NCBI GenBank assembly: GCA_965248675.1 | Contig: CBDFJZ010000003.1 | Location: 1 to 64,000, forward strand | Direction: 5' to 3' | From: UBA6627 sp965248675 | GTDB lineage: Bacteria > Chloroflexota > Dehalococcoidia > UBA2979 | Length of the DNA stretch: 64,000 nucleotides | In this document: one piece after another, positions 43,647-52,935 of the stretch | Layout of the letters: each line of letters opens with the position of its first letter | How positions within the stretch are numbered: position 1 is the first letter of the stretch | Made by a program: the position numbers and the translations under genes | Notes under the pieces: model-generated | Seen by the model: the letters and a program-made list of their open reading frames with translations, nothing else | Databases searched by the model: none | What the model was told of the DNA's origin: nothing

Positions 43647-46151
43647 ATGACCGAGCTCAGCGAGTCGCTTCGACTGTCCGTCGACGACGTCACCGCCCGT
43701 CTGGACCCCTCGGACCTGCCATTCGAGACCACGGACGACCTGCTGGCCGTCGACGCGGTGTTCGGCCAGGAGCGCGCCACGCGATCGATCGAGTTCTCGC
43801 TCGGGATGAGCGCGCCCGGCTACAACCTCTACGCCTCCGGACCCGATGGGATCGGCAAGTCGACGATCGTCGACGGATTCATCCGCCGCCGCGCCGCGCA
43901 GCTGCCGACGCCGAACGACTGGGTCTACGTCCACAACTTCGAGGATCCCGACCGCCCGATCGGGATCGCCCTCGAAGCGGGGAGCGGCCGCCGCTTCGCC
44001 GAGGACGTGCGGTGCGCGGTCGAATCCGCGAGCGAGGAACTCGCGACGACGTTCGAGTCCGACTCGTACGCACGCCAGCGCCAGGATTTGACCTCGCAGA
44101 CGGAACGGGAGCGCGAGCAGATCCTCGAGGCGTTGCAGGGCCGCGCGACCGAGCTGGGCTTCGCGCTGCAGATGACCCCGCAGGGCGTCGTCTCGGCGCC
44201 GCTCGTGGACGGCGAGGCGCTCTCTGCCGAGGCGTTCCAAGCGCTGCCCGAGGCGACCCGGGACCAGTTCCAGCAGCGCGGGACTGAACTCGAGAAACAC
44301 GTCCAGGACGCGATGTTCGAGATGCGCGGCATCGAGCGCAGCACCCGAGAGCGGGTCGAGCAGCTCGACAGCGAGGTCGCCACGTTCGCGATCGCCCACC
44401 TGTTCGAGCCGCTGATCGACAGTTACGGCCAGAACGGCGAGGTTGGGGACTTCCTCCGTGCCGTTCGCGCCGACATCGAGAAGGAGCGCGACCGCTTCCG
44501 CGCCCAGCCCGCGCAACCGGCGATCCCGGGCCTCCCGGTCGCGGCGACCGGGCCGCCAACCCGCCGCTACGAGGTGAACGCGGCCGTCTGCCACGAGCCG
44601 AACAGCGGGGCGCCCGTCGTGTTCGAGCAGCACCCGACGTATCACAACCTGCTCGGGCGCATCGAATACCAGGGCCAGCTCGGCACGATCGTGACCGATC
44701 ACACGCTCGTGAAGCCGGGCTCACTGGCGGAGGCGAACGGCGGCTTCATCGTCATTCGGGTGCGCGACCTGCTGACGAACGCGCCCTCCCTCGACGGCCT
44801 CAAGCGAGCCCTCAGCACCGGCGAGCTCGCGATCGAGAACCTGAACGAGGCGTACGGCCTGAGCACCACGACCGCGCTTCGCCCCGAGCCGATCCCGCTG
44901 GAAATCAAATGCGTGATCGTCGGCGACCCGGGACTGTACGCGATGCTCTACCGGCTCGACCCGGTCTTCCGCGAGTTGTTCCGCGTGAAGGCGGACTTCG
45001 AGACCGATTTCGAACGAAACAAGGACAACGTCAGGGGCATCGGCGCGTTCGTGCGTTCGCAGTGCGAGCGGGGCGGCCTGCGCTGCTTCGACGCGACCGC
45101 GATCTGCCAGCTCGTGGAGCACTCATCGCGGATGGTCGACGATCAGCAGCGCCTGTCGGCGAACATGGGGAGTTTCCTCGACGTCGTGCGCCAGGCGGAC
45201 TACTGGGCCGGCCTCGATGGCGCGCCGGTCGTCACCGACGATCACGTGAACCGTGCGCTCGAGGAAGCCGTGTACCGCTCCGCGCTCGTCCGCGATCGCA
45301 TCCAGGAGACGATCCAGGACGGCTCGATTCACGTCCAGACCTCCGGCGAACGCACCGGGCAGATCAACGCCCTCTCGGTCTACGACCTCGGTGACATCAG
45401 CTTCGGCCGCCCCTCGCGCGTCACCTGCGTGGTCTCCGCCGGCCGCGGCCAGATCGTGATGGTCGAGCGTGAGAGCGACATGGCGGGGCGGATTCACAAC
45501 AAGGGCTTCCTGATCCTGCGCGGCTTCCTGACCGACCGCTTCGGGCAAAACGGGGCCAGCACGCTGCACGCCAGCCTGACCTTCGAGCAGCTCTACGGTG
45601 ACATCGACGGCGATTCGGCCTCATCGACCGAGCTCTACGTGCTGCTGTCGGCGCTCGCCGACGTGCCGATCAAGCAAGGGCTCGCGGTCACCGGATCCGT
45701 CGATCAGCACGGCCGCGTCCAGCCGATCGGCGGCGCGACCGCCAAGATCGAGGGCTTCCACGCGATCTGCAGCGAGCGTGGGCTCGACGGCAGTCAGGGT
45801 GTGATCATCCCCAGGACCAACGTCGAGAACGTCGTGCTCCGGCCGGAGGTCGCGCGCGATGTCGAGGAGGGACGGTTCCACATCTGGGCGGTCGAAACGA
45901 TCGAGCAAGGCGTCGAGCTGTTGACCGGCGTCGCCGCCGGCGTACCCGACGCCGAGGGCGATTATCCCGAGGGCACCGTGTTCCGGAAGGTCCGCGATCG
46001 CCTGCAGGCGTTCGCGGATGAGCTGCGGAACCGTCCGGAAGCTGCCGCCGCGGCTGGGCCGACGACCCATCTCCACGCCCCGGCGGCGCCGGCCCCGACG
46101 CCTCCGGGCGTCCCACCGCCGCCGCCACCCGAACCACCGGTGATCGTCTAG
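43647..46151 (+). CDS. Lon-like ATP-dependent protease (AAA+ with S16 protease domain)
   Basis: 834 residues. Walker A GPDGIGKST (Lys71) lies in the N-terminal AAA+ part. A long helical insert (residues about 140-260, Glu/Arg/Gln-rich) follows, then VEHSSRMVDDQQRLSANMGS in the sensor region. The S16 protease domain has Ser657 in DGDSASST and Lys700 in GGATAKIEG, a spacing of 43 as in Lon. The substrate-recognition N-domain of classical Lon is lacking, as in the LonC/LonB-like group. A Pro-rich tail (PPGVPPPPPPEPP) ends it. Degrades misfolded or regulatory proteins in the cytosol. Confidence 0.9.
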   Translation: MTELSESLRLSVDDVTARLDPSDLPFETTDDLLAVDAVFGQERATRSIEFSLGMSAPGYNLYASGPDGIGKSTIVDGFIRRRAAQLPTPNDWVYVHNFEDPDRPIGIALEAGSGRRFAEDVRCAVESASEELATTFESDSYARQRQDLTSQTEREREQILEALQGRATELGFALQMTPQGVVSAPLVDGEALSAEAFQALPEATRDQFQQRGTELEKHVQDAMFEMRGIERSTRERVEQLDSEVATFAIAHLFEPLIDSYGQNGEVGDFLRAVRADIEKERDRFRAQPAQPAIPGLPVAATGPPTRRYEVNAAVCHEPNSGAPVVFEQHPTYHNLLGRIEYQGQLGTIVTDHTLVKPGSLAEANGGFIVIRVRDLLTNAPSLDGLKRALSTGELAIENLNEAYGLSTTTALRPEPIPLEIKCVIVGDPGLYAMLYRLDPVFRELFRVKADFETDFERNKDNVRGIGAFVRSQCERGGLRCFDATAICQLVEHSSRMVDDQQRLSANMGSFLDVVRQADYWAGLDGAPVVTDDHVNRALEEAVYRSALVRDRIQETIQDGSIHVQTSGERTGQINALSVYDLGDISFGRPSRVTCVVSAGRGQIVMVERESDMAGRIHNKGFLILRGFLTDRFGQNGASTLHASLTFEQLYGDIDGDSASSTELYVLLSALADVPIKQGLAVTGSVDQHGRVQPIGGATAKIEGFHAICSERGLDGSQGVIIPRTNVENVVLRPEVARDVEEGRFHIWAVETIEQGVELLTGVAAGVPDAEGDYPEGTVFRKVRDRLQAFADELRNRPEAAAAAGPTTHLHAPAAPAPTPPGVPPPPPPEPPVIV

Positions 46152-46166
46152 CCGAGGACGAGCCGG

Positions 46167-46487
46167 GTGGCCAACGCCCAGACGCAGCCCGCCGCGCGCA
46201 CGCCGGGCGAGCCCGGGCTCGAACGACGGCTCGGCCCGATCGCCGTCAGCCTCTCCGGGATCGGGATCATCCTCGGCGCCGGCATCTACGTGCTCGTCGG
46301 CGAGGCAGCCGGCGAGGCCGGCAGCATCCGAGGCGTTCCGGCAATCGCCGCGCTGGGATTGGCCGGCAACCTGGGATTGGCTGCCTACATGGATCGCGAC
46401 GCGTTCGTCGCCGGCCTCATCCTGCTCACGATCGGCCTGCTCGCGTCGATCTACGTCGTTCACCACGAACGGCAGGTCGCCGCGTGA
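46167..46487 (+). pseudogene. APC-type amino acid permease with large internal deletion
   Basis: 106 residues from GTG 46167. The first half, GLERRLGPIAVSLSGIGIIL then GAGIYVLVGEAAGEAG, is the conserved helix-1 start of amino acid/polyamine permeases. The second half, RGVPAIAALGLAGNLGLAAY then FVAGLILLTIGLLASIYVVH, looks like the last helices and C-terminus of the same family. About 350 residues between them are missing without frame loss. The product has too few helices for transport. It overlaps the next gene by GTGA, so it stays in an active operon position after the Lon-like gene. Confidence 0.65.
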
Positions 46488-47065
46488 CCGAACATCTCGA
46501 GGTCGACGATCTGCCAGTGATGACGATCGACCTCGATGGTGTGGTCTGCGCACCGCTGCTCGGCTGGAACGCCGGCATCCACGCTTCGTTCCTCGACCCC
46601 GACGCGCCGCCGCCTCCGGCTCGCGCGTGGCCACGCTGGCTCGGCGCGCCGCTCGATCACCTCCGCTTCGACCTGCGCCGCCCGGTCCGAGGCGCCGCGA
46701 CCGCGCTCGGCCGCATCTCGCGCTACCGCCGGCTGATCCTCCTCACCGGCCGCCGCTCCGATCCCTCCTACTGGCTGCGCTGGTACGGCCTCGACGGTCA
46801 CTTCTCCTCGATCGTCATCAACCAGGGCTCGTTGAAGAGTCCGCATCACAAGCTCGAGCAGGTGGCACGCCTCGGGGCGGTCGAGCACGTCGACGACGAC
46901 GGACGTACCGCCCAGCTGCTCGCTCAGCGCGGCGGCGTCGAGATCTACCTCCGCGACTGGCCTCGGAACCGCGACCTCAACCTAGACCCCGCGGTGCGAC
47001 GGATCGCGAATCTCGAGGCGCTGGCCGATCTGATCGAGGACGCCGCCGGCGAGTCAGATCGCTAG
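46484..47065 (+). CDS. HAD-superfamily phosphatase-like protein
   Basis: 193 residues. HAD motif I is MTIDLDGVVCAPLLGWNAG (DxDxV), motif II is LILLTGRRSDPSYW (Thr), a Lys is in SPHHKLEQVARLG (motif III) and motif IV is EHVDDDGRTAQLL. Order and spacing match a small HAD phosphohydrolase without a large cap. Substrate unknown. The start GTG overlaps the stop of the permease remnant. Confidence 0.75.
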   Translation: MTEHLEVDDLPVMTIDLDGVVCAPLLGWNAGIHASFLDPDAPPPPARAWPRWLGAPLDHLRFDLRRPVRGAATALGRISRYRRLILLTGRRSDPSYWLRWYGLDGHFSSIVINQGSLKSPHHKLEQVARLGAVEHVDDDGRTAQLLAQRGGVEIYLRDWPRNRDLNLDPAVRRIANLEALADLIEDAAGESDR

Positions 47066-47097
47066 ATCGGGTCTAACACGCACGTTAACGTGAGGCG

Positions 47098-48423
47098 GTG
47101 ACGTCCACCGCGCCGCCCGACGAACGTCCCCCCGGCGTCGCTGTCTCCGACGCGACCGACAAGCTGGACCCTGACGCTCACCTCGACTCATCCGGGATCT
47201 TGGCGTCCCTCCGCTACCGCAACCTCCGTCTACTCTGGATCGGCCAGACCGGCCACGCCGGGGCGGTGTGGATGGAGCAGATCGCGCGCCCTTGGCTCGT
47301 GCTCGAGCTGACCGACGACAACGCCGTGCACGTGGGCGGGATGATGGCGACACGCGTCGTGCCGCAGTTGTTTTTCGGGGTCTGGGCGGGCGTGATCGCC
47401 GACCGGTTCGACCGCAAGACGCTACTCTTCGGCACGAAGCTCGGCGTCTTCCTCCTGAACGTGGCGTTCGCGGCGATTCTGGTGACGGGCAACATCGAGC
47501 TCTGGCACGTCTACGCCACGAGCTTCATCCGAGGCACGTTCATGGCATTCGATCAGCCCGCTCGTCAGTCGCTGATCGCGGACGCGGTGCCGCAATCGCT
47601 GCTCATGAATGCCGTCGCGTTGATGTCGTCGACTCAGAACTTCATGCGGATCGCCGGCGTGATGCTCAGCGGAGCCCTGATCTGGGCGCTCGGGCTGAGC
47701 GGCACCTTCGTCACGATCGCCGCCGTCTACTTCGTGACCGTCGTCGCGACGAAGATGATCGACATCCCCGCGAAGAAGCGGCCAGGCGGTGGTGCGGGCG
47801 CCATGGCGGGCGAGCTCGCGGAAGGCTTCCGGTTCGCCTGGTCAGCGCCCGCCATTCGAGGCGTGCTGGCGTTGTCCCTCGTGTTCTACGGGGCAGCGAC
47901 GATGTGGATGCAACTCTTCGCGGCACTGTTCGCACGAACGATCCTCGACATCGGCGAACTCGGCTTCGCTACGCTCGTCGCCACCGGCGGCGCCGGGGCG
48001 TTGATCGGGTCGCTGGCGCTCGCCTCGAACCCGAGCCACACGCCGGGCCGTCGGATCGCCTCCAGCGTCGTCGGCCTGGGCGCGTTTCTGATGGTGTTCG
48101 CCGCCACGCCGTGGCTGCCCGAGCCGTTCGGGCTCGGCGCCACATACGTCGCGATCTTCGGCGTCGGCCTCTTCCACGGGGGCTATCTGCCGCTGAGCCA
48201 CACGATCCTGCTGACGGCGGCGCCCGAACATCTCCGCGGGCGCGTGATCAGCATCGTCTCGCTCGACCGCGCTATGACCACTGCCGGCGCCCTCGGTGGC
48301 GGGCTGCTCGCCGCGGGGATCGGCGCCCAGAGCACGCAGCTCCTGTTCGGGGGAATCACGCTCGTCGGCGGCTTCGCGGTGCTCACGCTCGCTCGCGGGC
48401 TGCGCGAGTACCGCGTCCGCTGA
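47098..48423 (+). CDS. MFS transporter (EntS-like)
   Basis: 441-residue major facilitator with twelve helices, of the MFS_3/enterobactin exporter type. Helix 1 GQTGHAGAVWMEQIARPW, loop 2-3 motif GVIADRFDRKTLLFG, helix 5 FIRGTFMAFDQPARQSLIAD and later LRGRVISIVSLDRAMTTAG are family hallmarks. GTG 47098. Intact, unlike the related gene at 4733. Substrate unknown. Confidence 0.88.
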   Translation: MTSTAPPDERPPGVAVSDATDKLDPDAHLDSSGILASLRYRNLRLLWIGQTGHAGAVWMEQIARPWLVLELTDDNAVHVGGMMATRVVPQLFFGVWAGVIADRFDRKTLLFGTKLGVFLLNVAFAAILVTGNIELWHVYATSFIRGTFMAFDQPARQSLIADAVPQSLLMNAVALMSSTQNFMRIAGVMLSGALIWALGLSGTFVTIAAVYFVTVVATKMIDIPAKKRPGGGAGAMAGELAEGFRFAWSAPAIRGVLALSLVFYGAATMWMQLFAALFARTILDIGELGFATLVATGGAGALIGSLALASNPSHTPGRRIASSVVGLGAFLMVFAATPWLPEPFGLGATYVAIFGVGLFHGGYLPLSHTILLTAAPEHLRGRVISIVSLDRAMTTAGALGGGLLAAGIGAQSTQLLFGGITLVGGFAVLTLARGLREYRVR

Positions 48424-48462
48424 CCGCTTCGATGGACGCCAGCACCCGTGACACAATGTGGC

Positions 48463-49113
48463 ATGCCCGACTCGAGTCCACCCGAAACGACCTTTCCGGC
48501 CGAGTTCTTCCAGCGCGCCGATCCCGCGCCGGATGACGCGTTCTACCGTGAGCCTCGCTTCGTCACCCATATCGAAGACGCCACGATCGGGGCCCTGACG
48601 GCGTTCTACGCCGACACGATTCCGCCCGGCAGCGACGTGCTCGATCTCATGTCCTCGTGGGTCTCGCACCTGCCCACCGATGTCGGATACGGACGCGTCG
48701 TCGGCCTCGGGATGAACGAGCGGGAACTCGCGACGAACCCGCAGCTCGATGAATATGTCGTCCACGATCTCAACGCGAAGCCCGAGCTCCCGTTCCTCGA
48801 CGCGAGCTTCGACTTCGTGATCAACGCCGTCTCGGTGCAGTACCTGACCCAGCCGGCCGCCGTCTTCGCCTCGATCGCGCGTGTGCTCCGCCCCGGCGGC
48901 AGCTCGGTGGTCGCGTTCTCACACCGGATGTTCCCGACGAAGGCGGTCGCCGTCTGGCAGCAGCTCAGCCGCGACGACCGGGCCCGCCTCGTCGCCTCCT
49001 ACCACGTCCTCACCGAGGGCTTCCAAGAGCCGGTGTTCGTCGACCGATCGCCGGAGGGGGCCGATCCACTCTGGGCGGTCGTCGCCAGGCGCCTCGAGAC
49101 TCCCACGGACTAG
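48463..49113 (+). CDS. Class I SAM-dependent methyltransferase (type 11-like)
   Basis: 216 residues. The SAM loop is variant, PPGSDVLDLMSSWVSHLP, followed by RVVGLGMNERELATN (strand 2), VVHDLNAKPELPFLDASFDF and VSVQYLTQPAAVFASIARVL with RPGG. This pattern, with DLMSSWVSHL instead of DLGCGTG, recurs in a subfamily of unknown substrate. ATG 48463 is preferred over 48448. Convergent with the inositol-phosphatase-like gene. Confidence 0.83.
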   Translation: MPDSSPPETTFPAEFFQRADPAPDDAFYREPRFVTHIEDATIGALTAFYADTIPPGSDVLDLMSSWVSHLPTDVGYGRVVGLGMNERELATNPQLDEYVVHDLNAKPELPFLDASFDFVINAVSVQYLTQPAAVFASIARVLRPGGSSVVAFSHRMFPTKAVAVWQQLSRDDRARLVASYHVLTEGFQEPVFVDRSPEGADPLWAVVARRLETPTD

Positions 49114-49124
49114 GCTGCGACTCT

Positions 49125-49209
49125 CGCCGCCTGGTCGGAGATCGTCGCGCCCCCGCCGCCTGGTCGGCGATCGTCGCGCCCTCCGCCGGCTAGTCGGCGA
49201 TCGTCGCGC
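49125..49209. repeat. Three imperfect copies of a 29-30 bp repeat at the end of a phosphatase gene
   Basis: Copies of cgccgcctggtcggcgatcg-tcgcgcc start at about 49125, 49154 and 49184. The third copy is the coding end of the minus-strand phosphatase gene (codons for GATIAD and the TAG). The other two follow the stop, one of them with CAG in place of the TAG, as if the gene end had been duplicated outward twice. Confidence 0.8.
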
Positions 49210-50032
49210 CGAGGCTGCGTAACAGCGTGAGGCACGAGCCCCGCGGACCGGCGACGTACGGCGGGATGCGCACCTGCTGCGGCGACAAACCAAGCCGCTT
49301 GCCATTGAGCATCAGCAGCGCCCCACCCGCGCCTTCGAGGACGGCGACGCCACCGGCGACGTCCCAGACCGAGCGCGGCCCCGTGGAGAAGTACACGTCG
49401 GCGTCCCCCGTCGCCGAGTGGACGAGCTTCACGGCCGCTGATCCGCACGGATACACGTCGAACGGGATCTGGTAGTGGAGCTGCCGCCACTCGTAGTCGT
49501 GTCTCGAGACGACGACGCGCTCGACCTCATCCCGATCGGCGATCGAGGCGATCGCCACCCCGCCCACGCGCGCCTCGCGATGTTCGCGATCCACCAGCCC
49601 AGACAGCACGACCGGCTCGTCATGGTCGCCGCCCGTCGTTGGCAGACCGACCGCGCCAAGGACCAGCTCGTCGCCGACGAAGAGCCCGACAGAGACACCG
49701 AACTCCGGGATGCCGCGCAGGAATTCGCGCGTGCCGTCCAGTGGATCGACCACCCACGTCGGCTCGCCGTGGATCAGCGGCGCCTCCTGGCTCGATTCCT
49801 CGGAGAGCCAGTGCGCGCCATCGATCAGGTCGATCAGCTCACGATGCAGGACGTCGTCGGCGGCGTGATCGGCCTCGGTGACGGGCCCCTCGCCGGGCTT
49901 GTACCCCACGCGGACCGTCTCCTGGCCGATTACCCGAAGGATTGCTTGGTTCGCCTCGGCGACCGCGCCCTCCAGCGCGTCGCGCAGCGCATCGAGGTCC
50001 AGCCGGTCAGTGGGAGACGCCTCGTCCGTCAC
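49190..50032 (-). CDS. Inositol monophosphatase family (CysQ-like) phosphatase
   Basis: 280-residue Mg-dependent, lithium-type phosphatase. Metal-site segments: KPGEGPVTEADHAADDVLHR, WLSEESSQE, TWVVDPLDGTREFLRGIPEF and SVWDVAGGVAVLEGAGG. WVVDPLDGT and WDVAGG are the defining motifs. The spacing is nearer CysQ/3'(2'),5'-bisphosphate nucleotidase than IMPase proper. GTG 50032 overlaps the TGA of a short SDR-like remnant (TGTGA context). The 3' end is part of a tandem repeat. Confidence 0.88.
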   Translation of the reverse strand: MTDEASPTDRLDLDALRDALEGAVAEANQAILRVIGQETVRVGYKPGEGPVTEADHAADDVLHRELIDLIDGAHWLSEESSQEAPLIHGEPTWVVDPLDGTREFLRGIPEFGVSVGLFVGDELVLGAVGLPTTGGDHDEPVVLSGLVDREHREARVGGVAIASIADRDEVERVVVSRHDYEWRQLHYQIPFDVYPCGSAAVKLVHSATGDADVYFSTGPRSVWDVAGGVAVLEGAGGALLMLNGKRLGLSPQQVRIPPYVAGPRGSCLTLLRSLGATIAD

Positions 50033-50103
50033 AGCCTGGCGCCGCCGTCGACCGCGATCGTCCGGCCGGTGACCATCGAGACCTTGCGCTGCTGCAACTC
50101 CAT
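50029..50103 (-). pseudogene. C-terminal remnant of a short-chain dehydrogenase
   Basis: ATG 50103 to TGA 50029-50031 encodes 24 residues: MELQQRKVSMVTGRTIAVDG followed by GARL. The V-TGRTIAVDGG stretch is the standard last strand of SDR enzymes. Nothing recognisable of the other 220 residues lies upstream. The stop overlaps the phosphatase start. So a former SDR gene of this operon was deleted save its tail, which may now serve only as a leader. Confidence 0.5.
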
Positions 50104-50201
50104 CGACGCCCTCTCGCTCCGGCTGCATGCTACCGGCGCGCGCAGCACCGAACGAGGACGTCACCCGTCCACGCGAGAACCGCACGCCCGCGGCGAACCC
50201 G

Positions 50202-51824
50202 CTAGGTCGGGCGCTCCCAACCAGGGGCGAGCCAACCGGCGTTGAAGTCGAAGGCATCGAACGCGTAGCCGCGCACGCGCTGCCCCAGCGACGCGACCTC
50301 GACGGGCGTGACGAGCGGGAACATGCCGGGCGCCTCTTCCAGCAAGAGGCGTTGCGCCTCACGGAACGCCGCCGCGCGATGGTCTGGCATGAGCTCCGAG
50401 AGCGCGGAATTGACAGCCGAGTCGAACACCGGGTTCGAGTAACCCCACAGCGAAAAGCGGCCGGAGAGACCACCGGTCGTGTGCAGTCGCAGCCCCAGGT
50501 CCGGGGTGTTCAGGCCGCCGACCTCGAACAGCGTCGACTCGAAATCCCCAGCGAAGAACGCGCTCTCCCACGTGTCGTGGGGCTCCAGCCGTAGCTGGGC
50601 GTCAAACCCGACCTCCCGGAGCTGGCTCTCGACCAGCTCGGCGTACGCGCGGGGCCCGACCGAATCCGACGCCAGGATGCGGAACTCGATCGCGTCGAGG
50701 CCGACCGCCTCGAGGAGCTTCGCTGCCTCGATCGGGTCGTACACGTAGAGGGGGTGCGCCGCCAGCTCCGCCGCCGGCAGGCTATCGGCGGCGTGGGCGG
50801 CGCCAACCGGGCTCGCCACGCGACCGCCGCCCAACGCCGCGAGCGTCGTTCGATCGAGGCTGATCGAGACGGCGCGGCGGACGCGCTCGTCCTGAAACGC
50901 CTCCACGTGCATCGTCGGCAGGCCGCCCTTGTTCGGCAACAACGACAGGCCCAGCCCGCGCAGGGTGCGCGCGTGCCGGGTCATCTGCTGCGTCCCGGGC
51001 CGATCCTGCACACGATCGACGCTCAGCGCGTCGGGGTGCTGGCGCACGTCCAACTGCGAGGCGAGGAAGCCGCCATCCAGCTCACCCTCGTCGGCGAACC
51101 GAAGCACGTCCACCCGCTCCAGCCGCGGGTACCCCGCGTCGAGGTAGCGCGTGTTCGCGACGAGCGCGTGCCCGGTCGAATCCTGACCGGCGGGCACAAA
51201 CGGGCCGCTACCGACCGGCTCGATGAACGACGCGTAGCGGTTGTCGCCGTGGATGCCCGCTTCGGGCCCTGCCAGCAGCTCGAACAGCAGCGAGTACGGC
51301 GCCCGCAGCCTGACGACCAGCGTGTTCGCGTCGGGTGCCTCGACCCGCTCAATCACCGCCGCGAACGACGAGCTCTCGTCCGCCGCCAACTCCTCGAAGT
51401 TCCGTTGGATCAGCTCCGCGGTGACCGGCACCGCAAGGTCGTCGACGTCGGCGTGGAGAAACGCGACCGGCCGCAGCGCGAACCGCACTTCGAGCGGCTC
51501 GATCACCTCGAACGCCGTCGCCAGATCGGCATGGACCGTCGCGTCACGAGGATCGACGGCGACCAGCCGGGAGTAGACCAACAAGTGCTCGACGCGGCTG
51601 AGCGGCTGAGAGCCAAAATTGCTTTCCCGCACTACCCCGAGGCGGAGCCGCCCGGACGGCTCGCCCGAGGGCGGAGTCCCGCGCGGACCAACCGCGGGCG
51701 GGGTCGCCGTCGCCTCGCTCGAGTCCCCATCTCCGCAGCCGATCCCCACCCCTCCGGCGCCCGCGATCGCGCCGATCCCCGCGGCAAGTCGCAGCGCCTC
51801 TCGCCGCGAGTAGATGCGCACCAC
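50202..51824 (-). CDS. ABC transporter solute-binding lipoprotein, family 5 (peptide/nickel type)
   Basis: 540 residues. A Tat-like lipoprotein signal: SRREALRLAAGIGAIAGAGG, then the lipobox end GIGC (Cys30), then a Ser/Thr/Pro linker. The mature domain has the family-5 order: NRYASFIEPVGSGPFVPAGQ, RYLDAGYPRLERVDVLRFAD, AFQDERVRRAVSISLDRTTL and KLLEAVGLDAIEFRILASD. Ligand unknown (peptide, sugar or metal chelate). No permease or ATPase gene is near, so it is an orphan here. Confidence 0.87.
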   Translation of the reverse strand: MVRIYSRREALRLAAGIGAIAGAGGVGIGCGDGDSSEATATPPAVGPRGTPPSGEPSGRLRLGVVRESNFGSQPLSRVEHLLVYSRLVAVDPRDATVHADLATAFEVIEPLEVRFALRPVAFLHADVDDLAVPVTAELIQRNFEELAADESSSFAAVIERVEAPDANTLVVRLRAPYSLLFELLAGPEAGIHGDNRYASFIEPVGSGPFVPAGQDSTGHALVANTRYLDAGYPRLERVDVLRFADEGELDGGFLASQLDVRQHPDALSVDRVQDRPGTQQMTRHARTLRGLGLSLLPNKGGLPTMHVEAFQDERVRRAVSISLDRTTLAALGGGRVASPVGAAHAADSLPAAELAAHPLYVYDPIEAAKLLEAVGLDAIEFRILASDSVGPRAYAELVESQLREVGFDAQLRLEPHDTWESAFFAGDFESTLFEVGGLNTPDLGLRLHTTGGLSGRFSLWGYSNPVFDSAVNSALSELMPDHRAAAFREAQRLLLEEAPGMFPLVTPVEVASLGQRVRGYAFDAFDFNAGWLAPGWERPT

Positions 51825-51945
51825 AACGACTCCCTAGAGCGGATACGGAAGCGACCGGTGGCCCATCGTACGAGGTCGTGAAGACGAGGGACCACCGACA
51901 GCGGGCCCGTGCGATCTCAGGCCGATCCGTGGATAGCATCGTGCC

Positions 51946-52554
51946 GTGCAACACTTCGACGACACCCCGGACGCGTCGCGCCCTCGCAACCCGTGGCCGC
52001 GACTGATGGCGCTCGGCGGAGTGCTGCTGGCGACGTTCCTCGCCGCCGGCGCGTGCCTCGTGGCGTTCGTCAACACGGGAGCCGAGCCGGAGATCCGGAT
52101 CGCGCTGACAGAGATCGAGCCCAGCGTCCCGCGCTTCGAGCCGGTGACGAACTGGGGCGCCGATTCGGATCGCTTTACCTATGGGATCTGGGTGGCCCAG
52201 ATCCCGGGCGTCGGGACCCGAGCGTTCATGTCCCGCGAGGTGAACTCCACCTGCCACCTCCAGTGGCAGGCGACGGAGCGGGTTGGCGCGGTCACCGGCG
52301 TCTTCCGCGATCGCTGCAACGGAAACGCCTACACCATCGAGGGCGTCGCGATCGAAGGCAGCAGCCCCCGGAACCTCGATCAGTTCGCGGTCAACACCGG
52401 CGGCGGAGAGATCGTGGTGGACTTGAGCGTGCTGCGGATCGGCACCTGCACCGCCGGGACGTCGAGCGATCCGATCTGCAGCCCAGAACAGGAGGCAACG
52501 ACGCGCTCAGTGCCGAGGAACGTGCGTCTGCCGGACGATTTCGCGCGCAGATAG
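51946..52554 (+). CDS. Membrane-anchored Rieske-like domain with lost cluster ligands
   Basis: 202 residues: short acidic start, one membrane helix (RLMALGGVLLATFLAAGACL), then an outer domain. The late part, VFRDRCNGNAYTIEGVAIEG then SSPRNLDQFAV, matches the second half of a Rieske fold, where CPCHGSxYdxxGxxxxGPAPRxL is usual. Here the ligand positions read D and N. In the first motif (NSTCHLQWQ) one His remains, but the ligand Cys position is Thr. So the [2Fe-2S] cluster is probably gone. Role unknown. GTG 51946. Divergent from the binding protein gene. Confidence 0.55.
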   Translation: MQHFDDTPDASRPRNPWPRLMALGGVLLATFLAAGACLVAFVNTGAEPEIRIALTEIEPSVPRFEPVTNWGADSDRFTYGIWVAQIPGVGTRAFMSREVNSTCHLQWQATERVGAVTGVFRDRCNGNAYTIEGVAIEGSSPRNLDQFAVNTGGGEIVVDLSVLRIGTCTAGTSSDPICSPEQEATTRSVPRNVRLPDDFARR

Positions 52555-52605
52555 CTCGTCGCGTGGCGGCGCGAGCCACGCTCACGGCTGGGAGCGAAGA
52601 GCGCG

Positions 52606-52935
52606 CTACCAGATCCCCAGGGCCATCTTGACATCCTCGGAGGCCATCTCGCGGGGGTCCCAGGCCGGGCTCCAGACGAGGTTCACCTCGACGTCCTCGA
52701 CGCCTTCGACGTCCGTCGCCTTGTGATAGATCATCCCCTGCAGCAGCGGGCCGACGGGGCAGGCGGGCGACGTGAGCGTCATATCGACGGTCACCATGCC
52801 TTCGTCGTCGAGGACGACGTCGTAGATCAGACCAAGCTCCACCACGCTCATGTGCAGCTCCGGGTCCTCGACGGTCTTGAGGACTTCCCAGATCTGCTCC
52901 GTCGTCGGTTGAGGCCTCGTCTCGGTGTCAGCCAT
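52606..52935 (-). CDS. sufT: SufT/MIP18-type Fe-S assembly factor (DUF59)
   Basis: 109-residue DUF59 protein that assists late Fe-S cluster transfer. TEQIWEVLKTVEDPELHMSV then VELGLIYDVVLDDEGMV, TLTSPACPVGPLLQGMI with the conserved Cys, and NLVWSPAWDPREMASEDVKM are all family-standard. ATG 52935 overlaps the sufU stop by eight bases. Last gene of the suf operon. Confidence 0.9.
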   Translation of the reverse strand: MADTETRPQPTTEQIWEVLKTVEDPELHMSVVELGLIYDVVLDDEGMVTVDMTLTSPACPVGPLLQGMIYHKATDVEGVEDVEVNLVWSPAWDPREMASEDVKMALGIW

